Shown here: positions 1-10,019 of the stretch, in pieces | Layout of the letters: the number at the start of each line of letters is the position of its first letter | How positions within the stretch are numbered: position 1 is the stretch's first letter | Made by a program: the position numbers and the translations under genes | Notes under the pieces: model-generated | Seen by the model: the letters and a program-made list of their open reading frames with translations, nothing else | The model's database searches: none | What the model was told of the DNA's origin: nothing | Assembly: GCA_003427395.1 (NCBI GenBank) | Contig: BFEA01000126.1 | Span: 2,641,573-2,679,422 of the forward strand | Reading direction: 5' to 3' | Source: Chara braunii | Lineage: Eukaryota; Streptophyta; Charophyceae; Charales; Characeae | DNA length: 37,850 nucleotides

Positions 1-78
<78 letters not shown>
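1..78. repeat. (AG)n microsatellite
   Basis: Almost pure AG dinucleotide repeat at the window edge with a few AAAG interruptions. It is followed at 92-104 by a sequence that on the minus strand resembles a splice donor (GCAG/GTATGT). The donor-like match is only suggestive. Confidence 0.97.
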
Positions 79-347
79 GGGGGAGTCGGGTACATACCTG
101 CGTGGGATTGCGTTGTTGAGTCGCGGCAGTTGTCGTTGGACATTTGAACCCTCCAATTGTATAGTATCACAACTTCGAGTGAAAACATATTTGACGCTCG
201 TTCATGTGTCATCTCTCCAGTGTGGTGTGAACTTTTGTGTGAATACTCTCACCTTGCAATGTGCGAATCAGTTTGAAATTGCGAGGTTCCTTCCATAATT
301 GTGACAGAGACGATGGCGGCTACAGCCAAGTGTAACAGTGTCTGTAG

Positions 348-1319
348 CTATGCAAAGGAAAAGGTCGCAGAGTGTTGGTACATGGTCCTGCTGGAGCACG
401 GAGTCAGAGGAATGATGATCTTCGACATTATAGGATTGAGGACAGTTTGGTGAGGCAAGAAAACAACATCATTATGTAAGAAATTAGTAACATCAACCAT
501 GGCATGGACCATGATGCCATTGTCCCACAGCTTGCAGTGGTCAGAGGCATGTATGATGGGCATGTAATAGCTAGGTCCATGCACAATGCAGGCAGAGATG
601 TGGGATGGAGGATTAAACCACTCACCGGCTCGAGCATTGCGTAGCTCAAGTTCGCGGTCCCTCATTGCTACTTGTAGGACAACAATGGTAAAGCCTCTTT
701 CCCTGGTATAATTACAATCCTCTGGCGGTACGTTGGGGAGATCAGCATCAAGTTGAAGGGCGATAGCAAGGAAGTCCGGTGGTGTATAAAACGGGTTGTG
801 GAGAATGTGACGATAGATATTAGTTGCAGTCTGACCACAGAGATTGGTGAGGGTCTCAGACTGGTGTGTCGGATGTTGGACAACGATTTGCAGACCACCC
901 AAAATGTCTTGGGTTGTTTGCTGGTCAGTCATTTGCAGATCACCCATGTAGTATTCACGTGGAGGGGCGTTCAAATGATGCTGGTCAGCCATTTGCAGAT
1001 CCCCCATGTGGTCTACGCCTTGTGGGGTTAACTGCAATCCGGACAGATCTTGAACTTTTGGGACCACATCTTGAACAGGGATTATCCCGGGAATCAGGAA
1101 CGTACTCTGGGTAGGGACCACATGTTGTTGTACACGTGGAACATCTAATGTTGAAGGGCATAAGACATGGCGTTGTGGCTGCCTGTAGGCAGTTGGACTA
1201 TCTATTGGAGGCATAGGAGTGGATATTGTTGTTTGGAACAAAGGAACCACAACAACTTGTGGAGCAGGCACAGAGAGAATTGGGCCAGACAAAGAAATAG
1301 GTTGCTGATCCCCGGACAA
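348..1319 (-). CDS. unrecognised ORF, Gln/Pro-rich N-terminal half
   Basis: An open frame of about 324 codons on the minus strand, one of the longest in the window, with no family I recognise. It has no ATG at its 5' end: the frame opens at a TTG after an in-frame stop, so it could be an internal or terminal exon, or a decayed ORF. The first ~110 residues are rich in Pro, Gln and Val. A 60 bp-spaced repeat (plus-strand copies at 921-949 and 981-1009) gives a repeated protein motif, MGDLQM followed by (A/T)DQ. The C-terminal part is less biased and contains several His and Cys residues. An overlapping minus-strand frame (1202-1840) is Thr/Val-rich and could be an upstream exon in another phase, but I see no clear acceptor. 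Coding status is uncertain. Confidence 0.25.
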   Translation of the reverse strand: MSGDQQPISLSGPILSVPAPQVVVVPLFQTTISTPMPPIDSPTAYRQPQRHVLCPSTLDVPRVQQHVVPTQSTFLIPGIIPVQDVVPKVQDLSGLQLTPQGVDHMGDLQMADQHHLNAPPREYYMGDLQMTDQQTTQDILGGLQIVVQHPTHQSETLTNLCGQTATNIYRHILHNPFYTPPDFLAIALQLDADLPNVPPEDCNYTRERGFTIVVLQVAMRDRELELRNARAGEWFNPPSHISACIVHGPSYYMPIIHASDHCKLWDNGIMVHAMVDVTNFLHNDVVFLPHQTVLNPIMSKIIIPLTPCSSRTMYQHSATFSFA

Positions 1320-1599
1320 GTGACGATGTCGCGGATGTCATCAATGATACATAACAAGGGGAGTAGTGGTGTTGCAAACAAAAAATGAACATGGCCCTGG
1401 CAACGAAGGTGGAACAATAGGAACAACGGGAACCAGAGAGTCTGTTCGCAAGTGATATCATGGAAGAGATGGGGGTGGCGAGGAGGAACATAGTCGTCTG
1501 CAGCCAACCACAGAAAGAGATGAAAGGGGGCAGATTGGGCACGATTTCGAAACAAAAGACGTGAGTGTCGAAGAGACTGTGATGTTCTTTGCACTGGAG

Positions 1600-1760
1600 T
1601 TGTGGTAGAGGAAGTTGTAGCAGCAAAAAGTATAGTATGGGGGACTCCAGCAGAGGAAGTTGTTGTGAGAACTGCAGTAGTGGAAACTGCAGTAACAGAA
1701 ACTGTCAGAATGAAAGTCGGAGTTGTAGAAAGTGTGGCGGTGGAAACTGCAAATACAAAC
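1600..1760. repeat. degenerate short repeat, Val/Thr-Glu coding in one frame
   Basis: Repeated short words such as GTAGTGGAAACTGCAGTAACAG variants (kept to fragments: GTGGAAACTGCA occurs at about 1679 and again near 1740). In one plus frame this reads as alternating VVETAV-like units and on the minus strand as Thr/Ser/Val-rich sequence. Which strand, if any, is coding cannot be decided from the sequence. Confidence 0.4.
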
Positions 1761-1840
1761 CTGTGTGTTCGAGATGCTAGCGGTGGGGAGCAATTGAAAC
1801 CCCGCGAGAAGCCGTCACAGCGACCGAGGACCTTCAACAT

Positions 1841-3011
1841 GTACCTCCTTTGGTGGGTCTAGTGGGTGTTTGGCCCACGAAGCAGAAGAAAACCTGAGTG
1901 GCGGGGGTCGTTTGTGAGTGTACGGCCCGCCACCCACTATCTGTTGTGAGGGGTTTGAGTGTGAGTATACTTTAGGGCTTGATGGTGAACAATGCTTGAG
2001 CGGAGCGGGCCAGGGACACTGTGGAGGTGGCCCACAGCGATACTGTGCAGGTCGTTCGTTGGATTTGGGTATAGGGGCGAAATACTTAACGAACCGTCTA
2101 GTAGCTGGTCCCTCCGAAGTTTTCCCTCACGATGACCGGAACAGCGGATAACTGGGCTGCATCGGTTGAGAGTCGAGGAATATTGTTAACATTAACATGA
2201 AGGAGACGAAGACGAAGGTGGCAAGAGTGCACAACCATACCCCGTTCGTTCCTCGATGAAAATGAGTGGGGAAAATGATAGGTAGGGGGGTTTAGGTAGG
2301 GTGAATTCGTTGGTAGAGTTAGTTTTGATGATTGATGATTAAAATGAGGGTTGATAGAAAAACTAGATGCGCGAAAGTGTCGAAGAGGAGGATATGGCAG
2401 GGAAGAAAAGGTGTATCTCGCTCGTTTCTCAATGAAATCGGGCAAGTAGATATGCTAGCTAGGGGTTTTAAGGCATTGTGGAGCGAATGTGCATGCCAGA
2501 TGTTGTGTTTGAACAACGGTTAAGCCGATATGGTTAACAGGTGTTGTGAGTGAAAATGGAGCTTTGTGCCAATGCGAATATGGCAATGTATCTTTCCATG
2601 TTATAACGGAAGATAAATTCCGACTTTTGCTCAAAAATAGCACGCATAGCGACACACGACCTTCCCCATTATCGTTGCAGTGATTTTCCCTTTCATTATC
2701 GTCGCGGTCGTCCACTTCTTCAGAAACCTTACTGTGGTGTGGGTAATGGTCGCCTATGCCTGAGCCAAGTATCGACGTGGCTCGTTACTGTCAAGGTCAT
2801 TTTCCCTTCATCACCCAAACAGCTCGTTACAGTCGCAGCGGTTATTTTTCCTCATTTTGCTTATTATCATCTATGTTGAGGTGATTGTTGTGGTGATGCG
2901 CCTTGTCCTAGTAGGTTGGTTCTTCTACTGGTCTCGAAACGAACCTGGTCATATTAATGACCAGATACAAACCAGAGGAAAAGAGAAACAGAGAGAGAGA
3001 GAGATACTTAC
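1841..3011. other. no recognisable gene
   Basis: About 1.2 kb with only short, non-homologous open frames on both strands. It is AT-rich around 2280-2700. I see no domain, RNA gene or clear mobile-element end here. A short (GA)n run lies at 2989-3004, directly before the possible micro-exon. Confidence 0.5.
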
Positions 3012-3083
3012 CTTTTCACGATGGTGTTCATCCTGGTACTCGTCGTCCTGCTGCTCGTCACGCCTTTTCTTTGCAGTACCATC
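3012..3083 (-). CDS. possible 72 bp micro-exon with KKRR and Asp/Glu/Gln-rich content
   Basis: On the minus strand a 24-codon open stretch is bounded by a splice donor match (AAAAG/GTAAGT, donor bases 3006-3011) and an acceptor-like TTTCGCAG (3084-3091). It would encode a basic KKRR cluster followed by a highly charged segment (RDEQQDDEYQDEHHREK). The length is a multiple of three, so it would be phase-neutral. The acceptor side lies inside antisense rRNA-derived sequence, so the match may be fortuitous. No neighbouring exon could be identified. Plus-strand reading gives an equally plausible acceptor (CTTTTCTTTGCAG ending at 3076), so the direction is not certain. Confidence 0.2.
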
Positions 3084-3085
3084 CT

Positions 3086-3592
3086 GCGAAACAACAGTCA
3101 AGGGAACGGGTTTGAAAGAATCGGCAGGGAAAAAAGACTCTGTTGAGCATGATTCTAGTCCGACTGTGCGAGACGACCTGAGAGATGTAGAATAAGTAGG
3201 AGCTTTACTGGGCGAACACCACTACTTTCAATGTTATTTTTTCATTTCGTGAGGTTCAACAAGGATTTGCCCCGTGCTCCTCGATCTGAGAAACAAGCCT
3301 TTGAGTTCAGTCCGATCCAAATGAAAGACATTGTTAGGAGGGAAGTTTGGCTAGGGCAGCACACCTATTAGAAGATAACGCATGTGTCTTAAGATGAGCT
3401 TAGCGAGACCAGAGATCTCGTGGAGCCGAAAGGCAAAAACTCGTTTGATTTCGATTTCCAGTACAAATACAAATTATGAGAGTTCGGCCAACCAATCCTT
3501 TAGTGTTTCAGGATTTAAAGCTAGAAGTGCTAGAAAAATTGCTACACGGATAACTAGCTTGTGACACCCAAGCGTCCAAGACGATGCTGATT
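3086..3592 (+). pseudogene. degenerate nuclear 25S/28S rRNA fragment (3' part, peptidyl-transferase region)
   Basis: About 500 bp is clearly alignable by eye with the conserved 3' third of eukaryotic cytosolic large-subunit rRNA. Landmarks occur in the right order: CAAGGGAACGGG (3102), CTGTTGAGC then TTCTAGTCCGACT (about 3141-3167), ACCACTACTTTCAA (3216), AGACATTGT followed by AGTTTGGCT (3323-3351), AAGATAACGCATGTG (3372), AAGATGAGCTTAGCGAGA (3390), GATCTCGTGGAG (3413), CTCGTTTGATTTCGATTT (3440), CAGTACAAATACAAA (3460), CAATCCTTTAG (3493) and GATAACTAGCTTGTGACA (3547). Differences are frequent and dominated by transitions, and the variable stem after 3230 is diverged. The fragment starts at GCGAAAC, lacks the upstream core and stops before the sarcin/ricin loop. 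It is therefore a truncated, decayed nuclear rDNA copy and not a working rRNA gene. Confidence 0.9.
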
Positions 3593-4150
3593 TTGGCTCC
3601 CACCCCGGATACCAACCGTGAGGGCCTTGGTCATTGCGGCAGGCTACACAGTCGACTCCTGCATGAATTTCGGTTGTTGCTGCTGATGTCAAGGGGTTGT
3701 CTGGTTACTTGAGTTAGAATAAAGTAGTTGTGACCATAGTCTAAGCGTTGAGCGTAGTTGAAAGGTGAAAGGACTCCTTTCGCATTGTGGTAGGCAATCT
3801 TACTGATTTGGAGGCGTTGATACTGTTGCTACCACTGGTCGTTGGCTTCATCGAGGAATTGTTGTCCGGTTTAGCCTGGTGAGACTGAGAGAAGTTTGTT
3901 GTCATGGAGGTTCATCGTTTGGCTGCCACTATTGTTTCTGAGTTACCGTGCACGTTGTTGTGCGATTGTTGGAGCCTGTTGAGCTTTCGTTGTGCGTGTT
4001 GCTGCCACACCGCCGTGTTCATATTGGTTTGCGATGAGCATTGTTGAAGTGTGGGGTTGTGGCGATCGTGCTTAGTGATATAAACATTTGTGATACCTTG
4101 TCACTGCTCGTGGTGGTTGTGTGGGCAGTTCATTTAATGATTTTTTTTTA
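3593..4150. other. no recognisable gene
   Basis: Sequence immediately 3' of the rRNA fragment, without recognised coding, RNA or repeat content. The minus strand reads as a Gln-rich frame around 3720-3860 that is broken by stops. I could not assign it. Confidence 0.5.
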
Positions 4151-4155
4151 AGGTT

Positions 4156-4655
4156 ACCAATGGTCCGGAGACCGAACGTCTCCCCTGGACGTCAGGTACC
4201 CCCGTCGTCCGGATTTCCTGACGACGTTTTTTTGGCACCTAAAAAAAAAAAAAAAAAAATCACAGTCTTGCGCATGCCCTAGAGACCCCCCACAAAAAAA
4301 TTCAGATTTTTTTGAGCATTTGGTGATAGGCTGGTATTTGGGGGGGGAGGGGGGGAGGAAGGGGGATATGAGGGGTTTTGGTGGGGATAGGAGGGGTATA
4401 GGTGGGGATTAGAATCTTTGAAGATTTTTATTATTTATTCTACTGACCCAAATGATCCAAAAATTTGGTGGCATACACCTAATGCAAGGTGGATGCCACA
4501 TAATTATTTTCAAAAAAAAAAAATTTTTTTTTTTTTTTTTTTTTTTTTTGCGCTAGATTGGACATACCCTGTCCGGTCCNACGTCCGACCAGACGTCCGA
4601 TCGGACATCCCGGACGGTCAGGGGGGTCCCAGACGTCCGATCTAACAACCTAGTT
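4156..4655. mobile_element. possible non-autonomous inverted-repeat element with repeated GTCCGA motif
   Basis: The two ends are imperfect inverted repeats: AGGTT followed within 15 bp by GGTCCGGAGACCG on the left, and CGGACGTCTGGGACCCCC on the right when reverse-complemented (also beginning AGGTT). GTCCGA/TCGGAC words recur near both ends. The outer flanks are T-rich on both sides (4140-4151 and 4653-4663), so a target duplication cannot be called. The centre contains a 13 bp stem with one mismatch (4468-4480 with 4487-4499, loop AATGCA). Internal A18 and T25 runs and one N are present. Non-coding. The family is not recognised. Confidence 0.35.
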
Positions 4656-4663
4656 TTTTTTTA

Positions 4664-5428
4664 TATTTCGCCTACGTTCTGGATACAGCAGAGGGGTGTG
4701 CTCTATTTAAATAGTGTATTTTTAAGTTGTGTAGCTGCAGGTTTGGTCAGGAGGTGAGGCGTTGTGACTGGAGAAGTGGTCAGGCTCCGCAAAAAGGTTT
4801 TCGTTGTGACTTGAAGATCTGTTAGGAGGCCGTTTACTCTGCGTTGGACGTTGGTTTGGCCAGATTACCGCATTTTCTTGGCCATCATTGCGGGGTCCTC
4901 AGTCATTTAAAGGTATCAAGGCCCTCGGGCGTTTAAAGGTATCAAGGCCCTCTCAGACGAGTCTGAGTGCACCCTCTTCATATTTGAGTGACTTAATGCT
5001 TCTTCTTCTGCCTTTCTTACTCTCAGTCTAGTCTATTGGTTTAGAGAGGAAGGCGGCAAGTGGGATTGAAAACCCATAACCCGCACCAAAGCCTTTGTGA
5101 AAGGGTCACCCCATCCACTGAGGGAGCTCAATCGGAACTTATGCAAGGTTCTGGAGGCAAAGAATCTGAAGGTATATCTCATATTTCAGTGTGATCATAA
5201 AGTACCCTTATTAAATACACCCCTCTACTTTGTCTGCTATGTATGCATGCACCCCTATGGACTTTTATTTCTTGTTCAGGATCTAATCCAAATTGAGTAA
5301 AGGGAATACATGCGTGAAGATTTATCTATTATTTCTATTATTTGAATTTAGACAAAGAGGGATGAAATTGGGAAAGGAGAGAGGAAGGTGGTTTTGCATG
5401 CATTTGGTTGGGTTTTTAAGGGGTCGGG
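4664..5428. other. no recognisable gene
   Basis: Non-coding DNA with one small duplication, GTATCAAGGCCCTC preceded by TTTAAAG, at 4908-4924 and 4935-4951. The open frames are short and unrelated to known proteins. Confidence 0.5.
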
Positions 5429-6320
5429 CATCGTTTGTAATATGAATGGCATGATCAATTCTTTTGTTTTGTTTTATGATGGACCAAACATTGTTTCTTT
5501 ACTTGTTTTCTTCACAACGAAACATTGTTTCTAAGATGAATGATCTAGTTATTGTTTCTTTAGGGGTTTGACTGTTTGGACTTTTAGGGTCAGGCATTGT
5601 TTCTATGATAAATAGTCTAACCGCTATTTTTTTTATTTTTTTTTCTGAATAGGCTTTTGACATTGTTTCTAAGAGGAATGACCTAGAGTACTCTACTTTT
5701 TTTGGATGCTGAGAAAAAGGGTTGAGCATTGTTTCTAAGGCGAACGACTCAACTCTTTGGATGTTTCTTCTAAGAGAGGTTCAGACAAAAAAAATAGGAA
5801 ATATTTATATAATGAATGATTTAGTTTGAGGTCACGCACACTTAATAGGAACTGAAAATAAGATTCTCTATACTTATTTATCTGTATAGTCGGACATTGT
5901 TTCTAACATGAATGGCTAGAATCCTTATCACAAACAAGAGAGTACAATTAAGAGTTATAACTGAAGGTAACTTGGGGCGATTGAATGACTTATCCCGACG
6001 CTCACTTTGAACATTAAGCTTATATATATATATATATCGTCAAATAGAACTGCCCGGTAAACCGTAGGCAGAGAGGGAGAAGAGGACAACAAACGAGGGG
6101 CTGTGACAAACTGTTTCGTCGGAGTTTTACCGACTCATCAGGAGGCTGAACCCTTATATATATATATATATAACTTGACTATTAAACAGCTCAGGGCGAC
6201 TAAGCAGTCTTTCTAAGTTGAATGGTTTGGTCATGTGCCCAATAAAATGAAAACTATTGTGCAACATGTTCATGTGTAACTAAGGCAAAGAGATAAACAT
6301 TGTTTCTAAGATGAATGGTC
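5429..6320 (-). repeat. decayed tandem repeat with core CATTGTTTCTAAGATGAATG
   Basis: At least eight degenerate copies of a ~20 bp core recur at plus positions 5429, 5489, 5523, 5595, 5661, 5727, 5895 and 6298, spaced mostly 33-73 bp at first and then further apart. On the minus strand the cores translate as a repeated F(I/L)LETM motif (RSFLLETM, LFIIETM, RSFILETM) in one open frame at 5499-5729, with about 22-25 residues between motifs. This could be a decayed minisatellite or a remnant of a repeat-protein coding region. The spacing is too irregular for a young satellite. Confidence 0.7.
6021..6172. repeat. two (TA)n tracts flanking a 117 bp segment
   Basis: (TA)n at 6021-6037 and 6155-6172 bracket a GC-richer 117 bp stretch containing a small stem (GTCGG...CCGAC, 6119-6136). 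The arrangement looks like a short element inserted into, and duplicating, a TA microsatellite, but no terminal inverted repeat is clear. Confidence 0.5.
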
Positions 6321-7165
6321 TGACTCAATACCCTGTGTAAGATGGGATAAAGAGTTAACTGATTAAGGGTTTAAGCCACCAGTACATTCGAGCCTGTTTT
6401 TTCCAACACTGAATTTCACTGTGCACCGAGTTTTGTCGAGTCAGAGTCGCACATATAAGAAAAAAAAAAAAAAAAAAAATCCCCGACGCCATGATAACCG
6501 TCAGATACATTCTATGATGTGTTACTCTGATTGTGCCCTCAGTGAGGGCGTCTATCACGAAGAGAAAGTAAGAAAAAAGAAAAAGAAAAAAAACACTCAT
6601 GATGATGTGATTGCGGTCCGATACAAGATGTTATAATACTTGCCTGGAACTGAATGAACCCAGACAATTAGCTACCTCGCATTGAATCCGCCCTGCCTAA
6701 CAGGCAGGGCGCTACAAGGACCTCACAACAAAAAGCAAAAAACAAAAACAACATGTCCCATGGTCCTCACATACTAGCCTGATACGTTCCTCAAAGCACT
6801 GATGTAACTTTCACCTACGTGAGGGTCTTCCTGTCATCGGCGGATTCATTGTTCTTCGTTTTTTTTTTTTTCTTCTTCTCTTTTCTTTCTTTCATTTTTT
6901 TTTCGGCCTTCATTTCTGCCCCCAGCCTCCGCAATTTTTGGGATGAGTTTTCAATATTTCTGTTTGCCTTGGCAGTGTACTTATGGTTTAAGATTTTTGT
7001 GAAAGACTTATTTTGGTTGCATATGCGTCTGTTTGATTGTAATTTATAAGTACCGTCTAAATTTTTTTTTGATGCGTAATTGCTTTAGACGCTCGCCATG
7101 TGTTGGAGCTATAAGAGTTACTTCGATTTCTTTATTTTAGGATTAACTTTATTTCTCATATTTAG
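6321..7165. other. no recognisable gene; homopolymer runs
   Basis: A-runs at 6460-6478 and near 6590, and T-runs near 6860-6900, inflate apparent open frames. Around 6680-6720 there is a short inverted repeat (GCCCTGCCTAACAGGCAGGGCG). No gene is supported. Confidence 0.5.
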
Positions 7166-7169
7166 CTTT

Positions 7170-7810
7170 GAATAGATTTTGGGAAGAGACTTTCGATAAG
7201 AGAAATGTTGCTTAAATTTTTGCAAATTCAACGAGTAAGTCAAATTTTGTCTTAACAAATTTCAACTTTTGTTTGATTGATTTTTTTTTTTTTTTTAAGA
7301 CAATTCTTGATTTATGCGTATTATCCTTGCGAAGGGGTCATGCTAATTTTTCTGTATCATTTCAGTTCTAACGGATATCCCGAGGGGCTTTGAATTTCAT
7401 ATATCTAACTTCGTAAAAATGTAATAACTTATTTTTGTAGGGTAAATGCTGCCCAAATTTTTATTAAATCAGGGAGTTAGACAAAATTTCACTTTGTGAA
7501 ATAAAAAATATTTTTGAAAGTTATATATAACTTTGTACAAATTTTGAAAACACACTTATCTATGAGTGTAACCGAAATTTCTACAAACATAAAGAGAGTT
7601 GAATTTTGTCTTAGCAGAGTTTAGTATAAATTTGGGAAACCTACTTTTCTAAAGGGAGTGTCGCCCAAACTTTTTCTAAATCAAATAGTTAGAAATAATT
7701 TGACTTTGTAAAGTCAAAAGTCCTTCATTGATCTCGTATCTAGCTGAGTATAAATTATGAAAAAACAGTTTCCCTTAAGGAAGATGTTGTCGACGTTTTC
7801 CCTAGTCTTT
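7170..7810. repeat. AT-rich degenerate ~90-120 bp tandem repeat
   Basis: Five successive segments, beginning near 7170, 7410, 7530, 7622 and 7745, share the order GTATAAATT..AAAAC, then GGGAGTGTCGCCCAAATTTTT, then AAATCAAA.AGTTAG, then AAATTTGACTTTGT. The clearest pair is 7441-7505 and 7655-7720. The copies are strongly diverged, with deletions. No coding frame persists. Confidence 0.55.
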
Positions 7811-8965
7811 TGATACCATTTAGAGATGAATTTAAACTCAATTTTGTAATAAGTTAGAGTGAGATTTTATACGAGGGTTAAATCTTCATACAAGTAAAAA
7901 TTAGCTCTGGGAACTGGCATGTATTGTGTTGCAAATTTTCTTTGGTTACTTCGCTTCAAGATCTGGCTAGTTTCAACCAATCCTACAAAGTTCATCTTCT
8001 ATTATCATTTGATAACAGGTCGGTTTTCGACTCAACTCTAACTCGTTTTTGCAGCTCAACCTAAGGTATGAGCCCCAGTGCTTTATTGTGTTTCTTGGGA
8101 TTTTCACCTGGATTTCTTTTAATGGTCATTTTAAAGAACCGAGTGTCTTTTATGGAAATTTTGACAGTGGTTGGGGTTGTACATGTAAGGCAAGGTGTGA
8201 GTTTCCGAGAGTGGTAAAGTTGACCACATTAGTATCTAAAAATGTTGCGTTCTGCGGGTGTATATGTTTCATACATAATAGTGTTTGGAGCTTATGTACA
8301 AGTCATATCTTGAAGACGGTGAAAAGGTAACCATATGTCGCATGATTTATAAACCTGATGGCCTATCTTTTACCCTTTCTATTTTATCTCAAGTTGCGAT
8401 AAATATGTGGGGTTGGGATGCGTGTTTGATTATTTACTAATTAACCTTGCTAATTTTACTTGTTAAGTGTTGTAGCTGGACGATAATGTTCTTGGCGGCT
8501 GTCAAAGTCAACCCCCTTGACCTTGTCCAAGGTCTCCGAAGATGGAGCCCCGTTCTCAGAGTCGGTAGCGTTCGGCTGCCACAAAGGGCCAAAGCCCGTC
8601 TACCACTCCTCCGCACAGGTTGTGGAAGAGGATAGGTTTCGCAACCGCATTCACGATTGTCTGGCGTAAAAAGATTAGCCTCTCAAGACGTCCGTCAACC
8701 GACACTTGACTGTCGAAAGCGACCCTCAAAATCACTGAGAACCGGATGGTTATGGGCACCAAATAGTACTGCGACTACTTGCATATTCATGCAAGGCTAG
8801 TCAATATAACAAGGCCTACGTCGCCGCGATATTTATTCAGAGTTTCGCATTCGACGCCCACTTATTTAATTATCAAAGGTTACGGATTGAATGTGAAAAA
8901 GAGACTAGGTGCGATTTACGTGTGAAACTTGGTTTTATCTTTGTGAAGTGTATCGCGTGGTTAGA
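7811..8965. other. no recognisable gene
   Basis: Unassigned sequence that is AT-rich up to about 8450 and more balanced afterwards. The open frames (for example 8049-8330, 93 codons) are Cys-rich by chance and resemble no family I know. The second half may belong to the decayed Gypsy-like fragment that follows. Confidence 0.45.
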
Positions 8966-9210
8966 TGGGTCGTCTTAGTCAACCGACGTAGAGCGGCGCT
9001 TGGGAGATCAACCCCGTGAGCGTCGGTTCATGTACCGATTCGGTTAAGCCGTTCGACAGCGCATGCCCCCCTATTTTACAGCAAACGAGAAACACCCTTG
9101 ACTGGGTCACCTCTGCAATTGCACTCGAGCAGCTTCCGCATGTGGTTCAATAGCTCGACAAGGATACACTTGTCTAACGATGGTGACATCACGTCGTAGG
9201 GGTTCGCGAG
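8966..9210 (+). mobile_element. fragment related to the gag-proximal part of the Gypsy-like element
   Basis: This stretch aligns by eye with 32083-32300. Shared words include CGTC.TAGTC at the start, GGAGATCAAC.CC, CACCTCTG or AACCTCTG, GCTT.CGCA.GT, TAGCTCG..A.GGATAC and GGTGACA, all in the same order and on the same strand. Identity looks like roughly 65-70 percent. In the 32 kb copy this sequence lies upstream of a zinc-knuckle and pol remnant, so this is probably a solitary decayed piece of the same retrotransposon lineage. No long frame is open. Confidence 0.5.
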
Positions 9211-9409
9211 AGGTGTGGCTGGCCCACTCAGCCGGAGTGACGGAAAGCTCCACTGCGATATAAGTTCTGCAAAATCCAGCGTGACGCGGGCGGAAGGGTT
9301 CCCCCGCGGGATCGATGCGCTCAACACTGGGACTCAAGGTTAGACAGATAGAAAGCTCACCTACAAGTTAGACGACCATGAATGATTCCTGTCATGGGGC
9401 ACCCGATTG

Positions 9410-9737
9410 GACAAAGATAAAAAAAAACACAGAATATGACAATGCCAAGCAGTATCGGGGTTGACTTCATGGGTGTTGTATGGCTTATAAAGGAAGCTGG
9501 GTCTATGGCTCCAAGTATTTGTTGCTCACTTCTGTATGTCACGGACTCAATGTATGAGGGACGTTGGTCCCAATTCCCAACACGTGTTGCTCCCTCAAAT
9601 AAGGTCGGAGCCATCAACTCAGTGAGTGCTACTGCAGGCCTGGGCTCTTATCCCAGCAGGCAGAAGGAGCTGCTGGTGTATCATGCAGCCATAATGGGCT
9701 GGGAACCAGCAATTAAAAAAAAAAAAAAAAAAAAAAA
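9410..9737 (+). other. open stretch ending in an A22 run; possible retroposed fragment
   Basis: A plus-strand frame open from 9436 continues into an oligo(A) run at 9716-9737. The sequence before the run has two short stems (CTGGG..CCCAG at about 9639-9656, TGCTGGT..ACCAGCA at about 9672-9712). The poly(A) end suggests a retroposed 3' terminus, but I find no flanking target duplication and no recognisable protein, so the origin is unresolved. Confidence 0.3.
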
Positions 9738-9835
9738 GTTGCCTTCTCCTCATTGGGGGACAGCCATATATTTTGTTCTCACCTCACATATTTTTAAATG
9801 GCGTTCTGCCATGTCATGGAACATATCTTTTTTAT

Positions 9836-10019
9836 CTTTCACTACCGACCTACCACTACTCCTCTAAGGGTATACAGGGGACCCCTGCAAGCATAGCTTT
9901 CTACCTCGCTTCGATGAAGGTAGGCGGCATGTTTGCCCTTTTGCCCCTGCAAGCATAGCTTTCTACCTCTCTTCGGTGACAGGAGGTTACCTGTCCCGGT
10001 GGAGAGAGGTAACGGCATG
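9836..10019 (-). repeat. dispersed repeat with 62 bp internal duplication
   Basis: CCCCTGCAAGCATAGCTTTC occurs at 9882 and again at 9944 (62 bp period). The same sequence is present in inverted orientation at 16490-16560, where GAGGTAGATATGCTTGCAGG is followed by a shared TAGGTAGGTAGTGAAAG. The distal part (9975-10019) folds into a long imperfect hairpin (ACCTCTC..GAGAGAGGT, with ACAGG..CCTGT inside). The family is not recognised. Confidence 0.6.
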
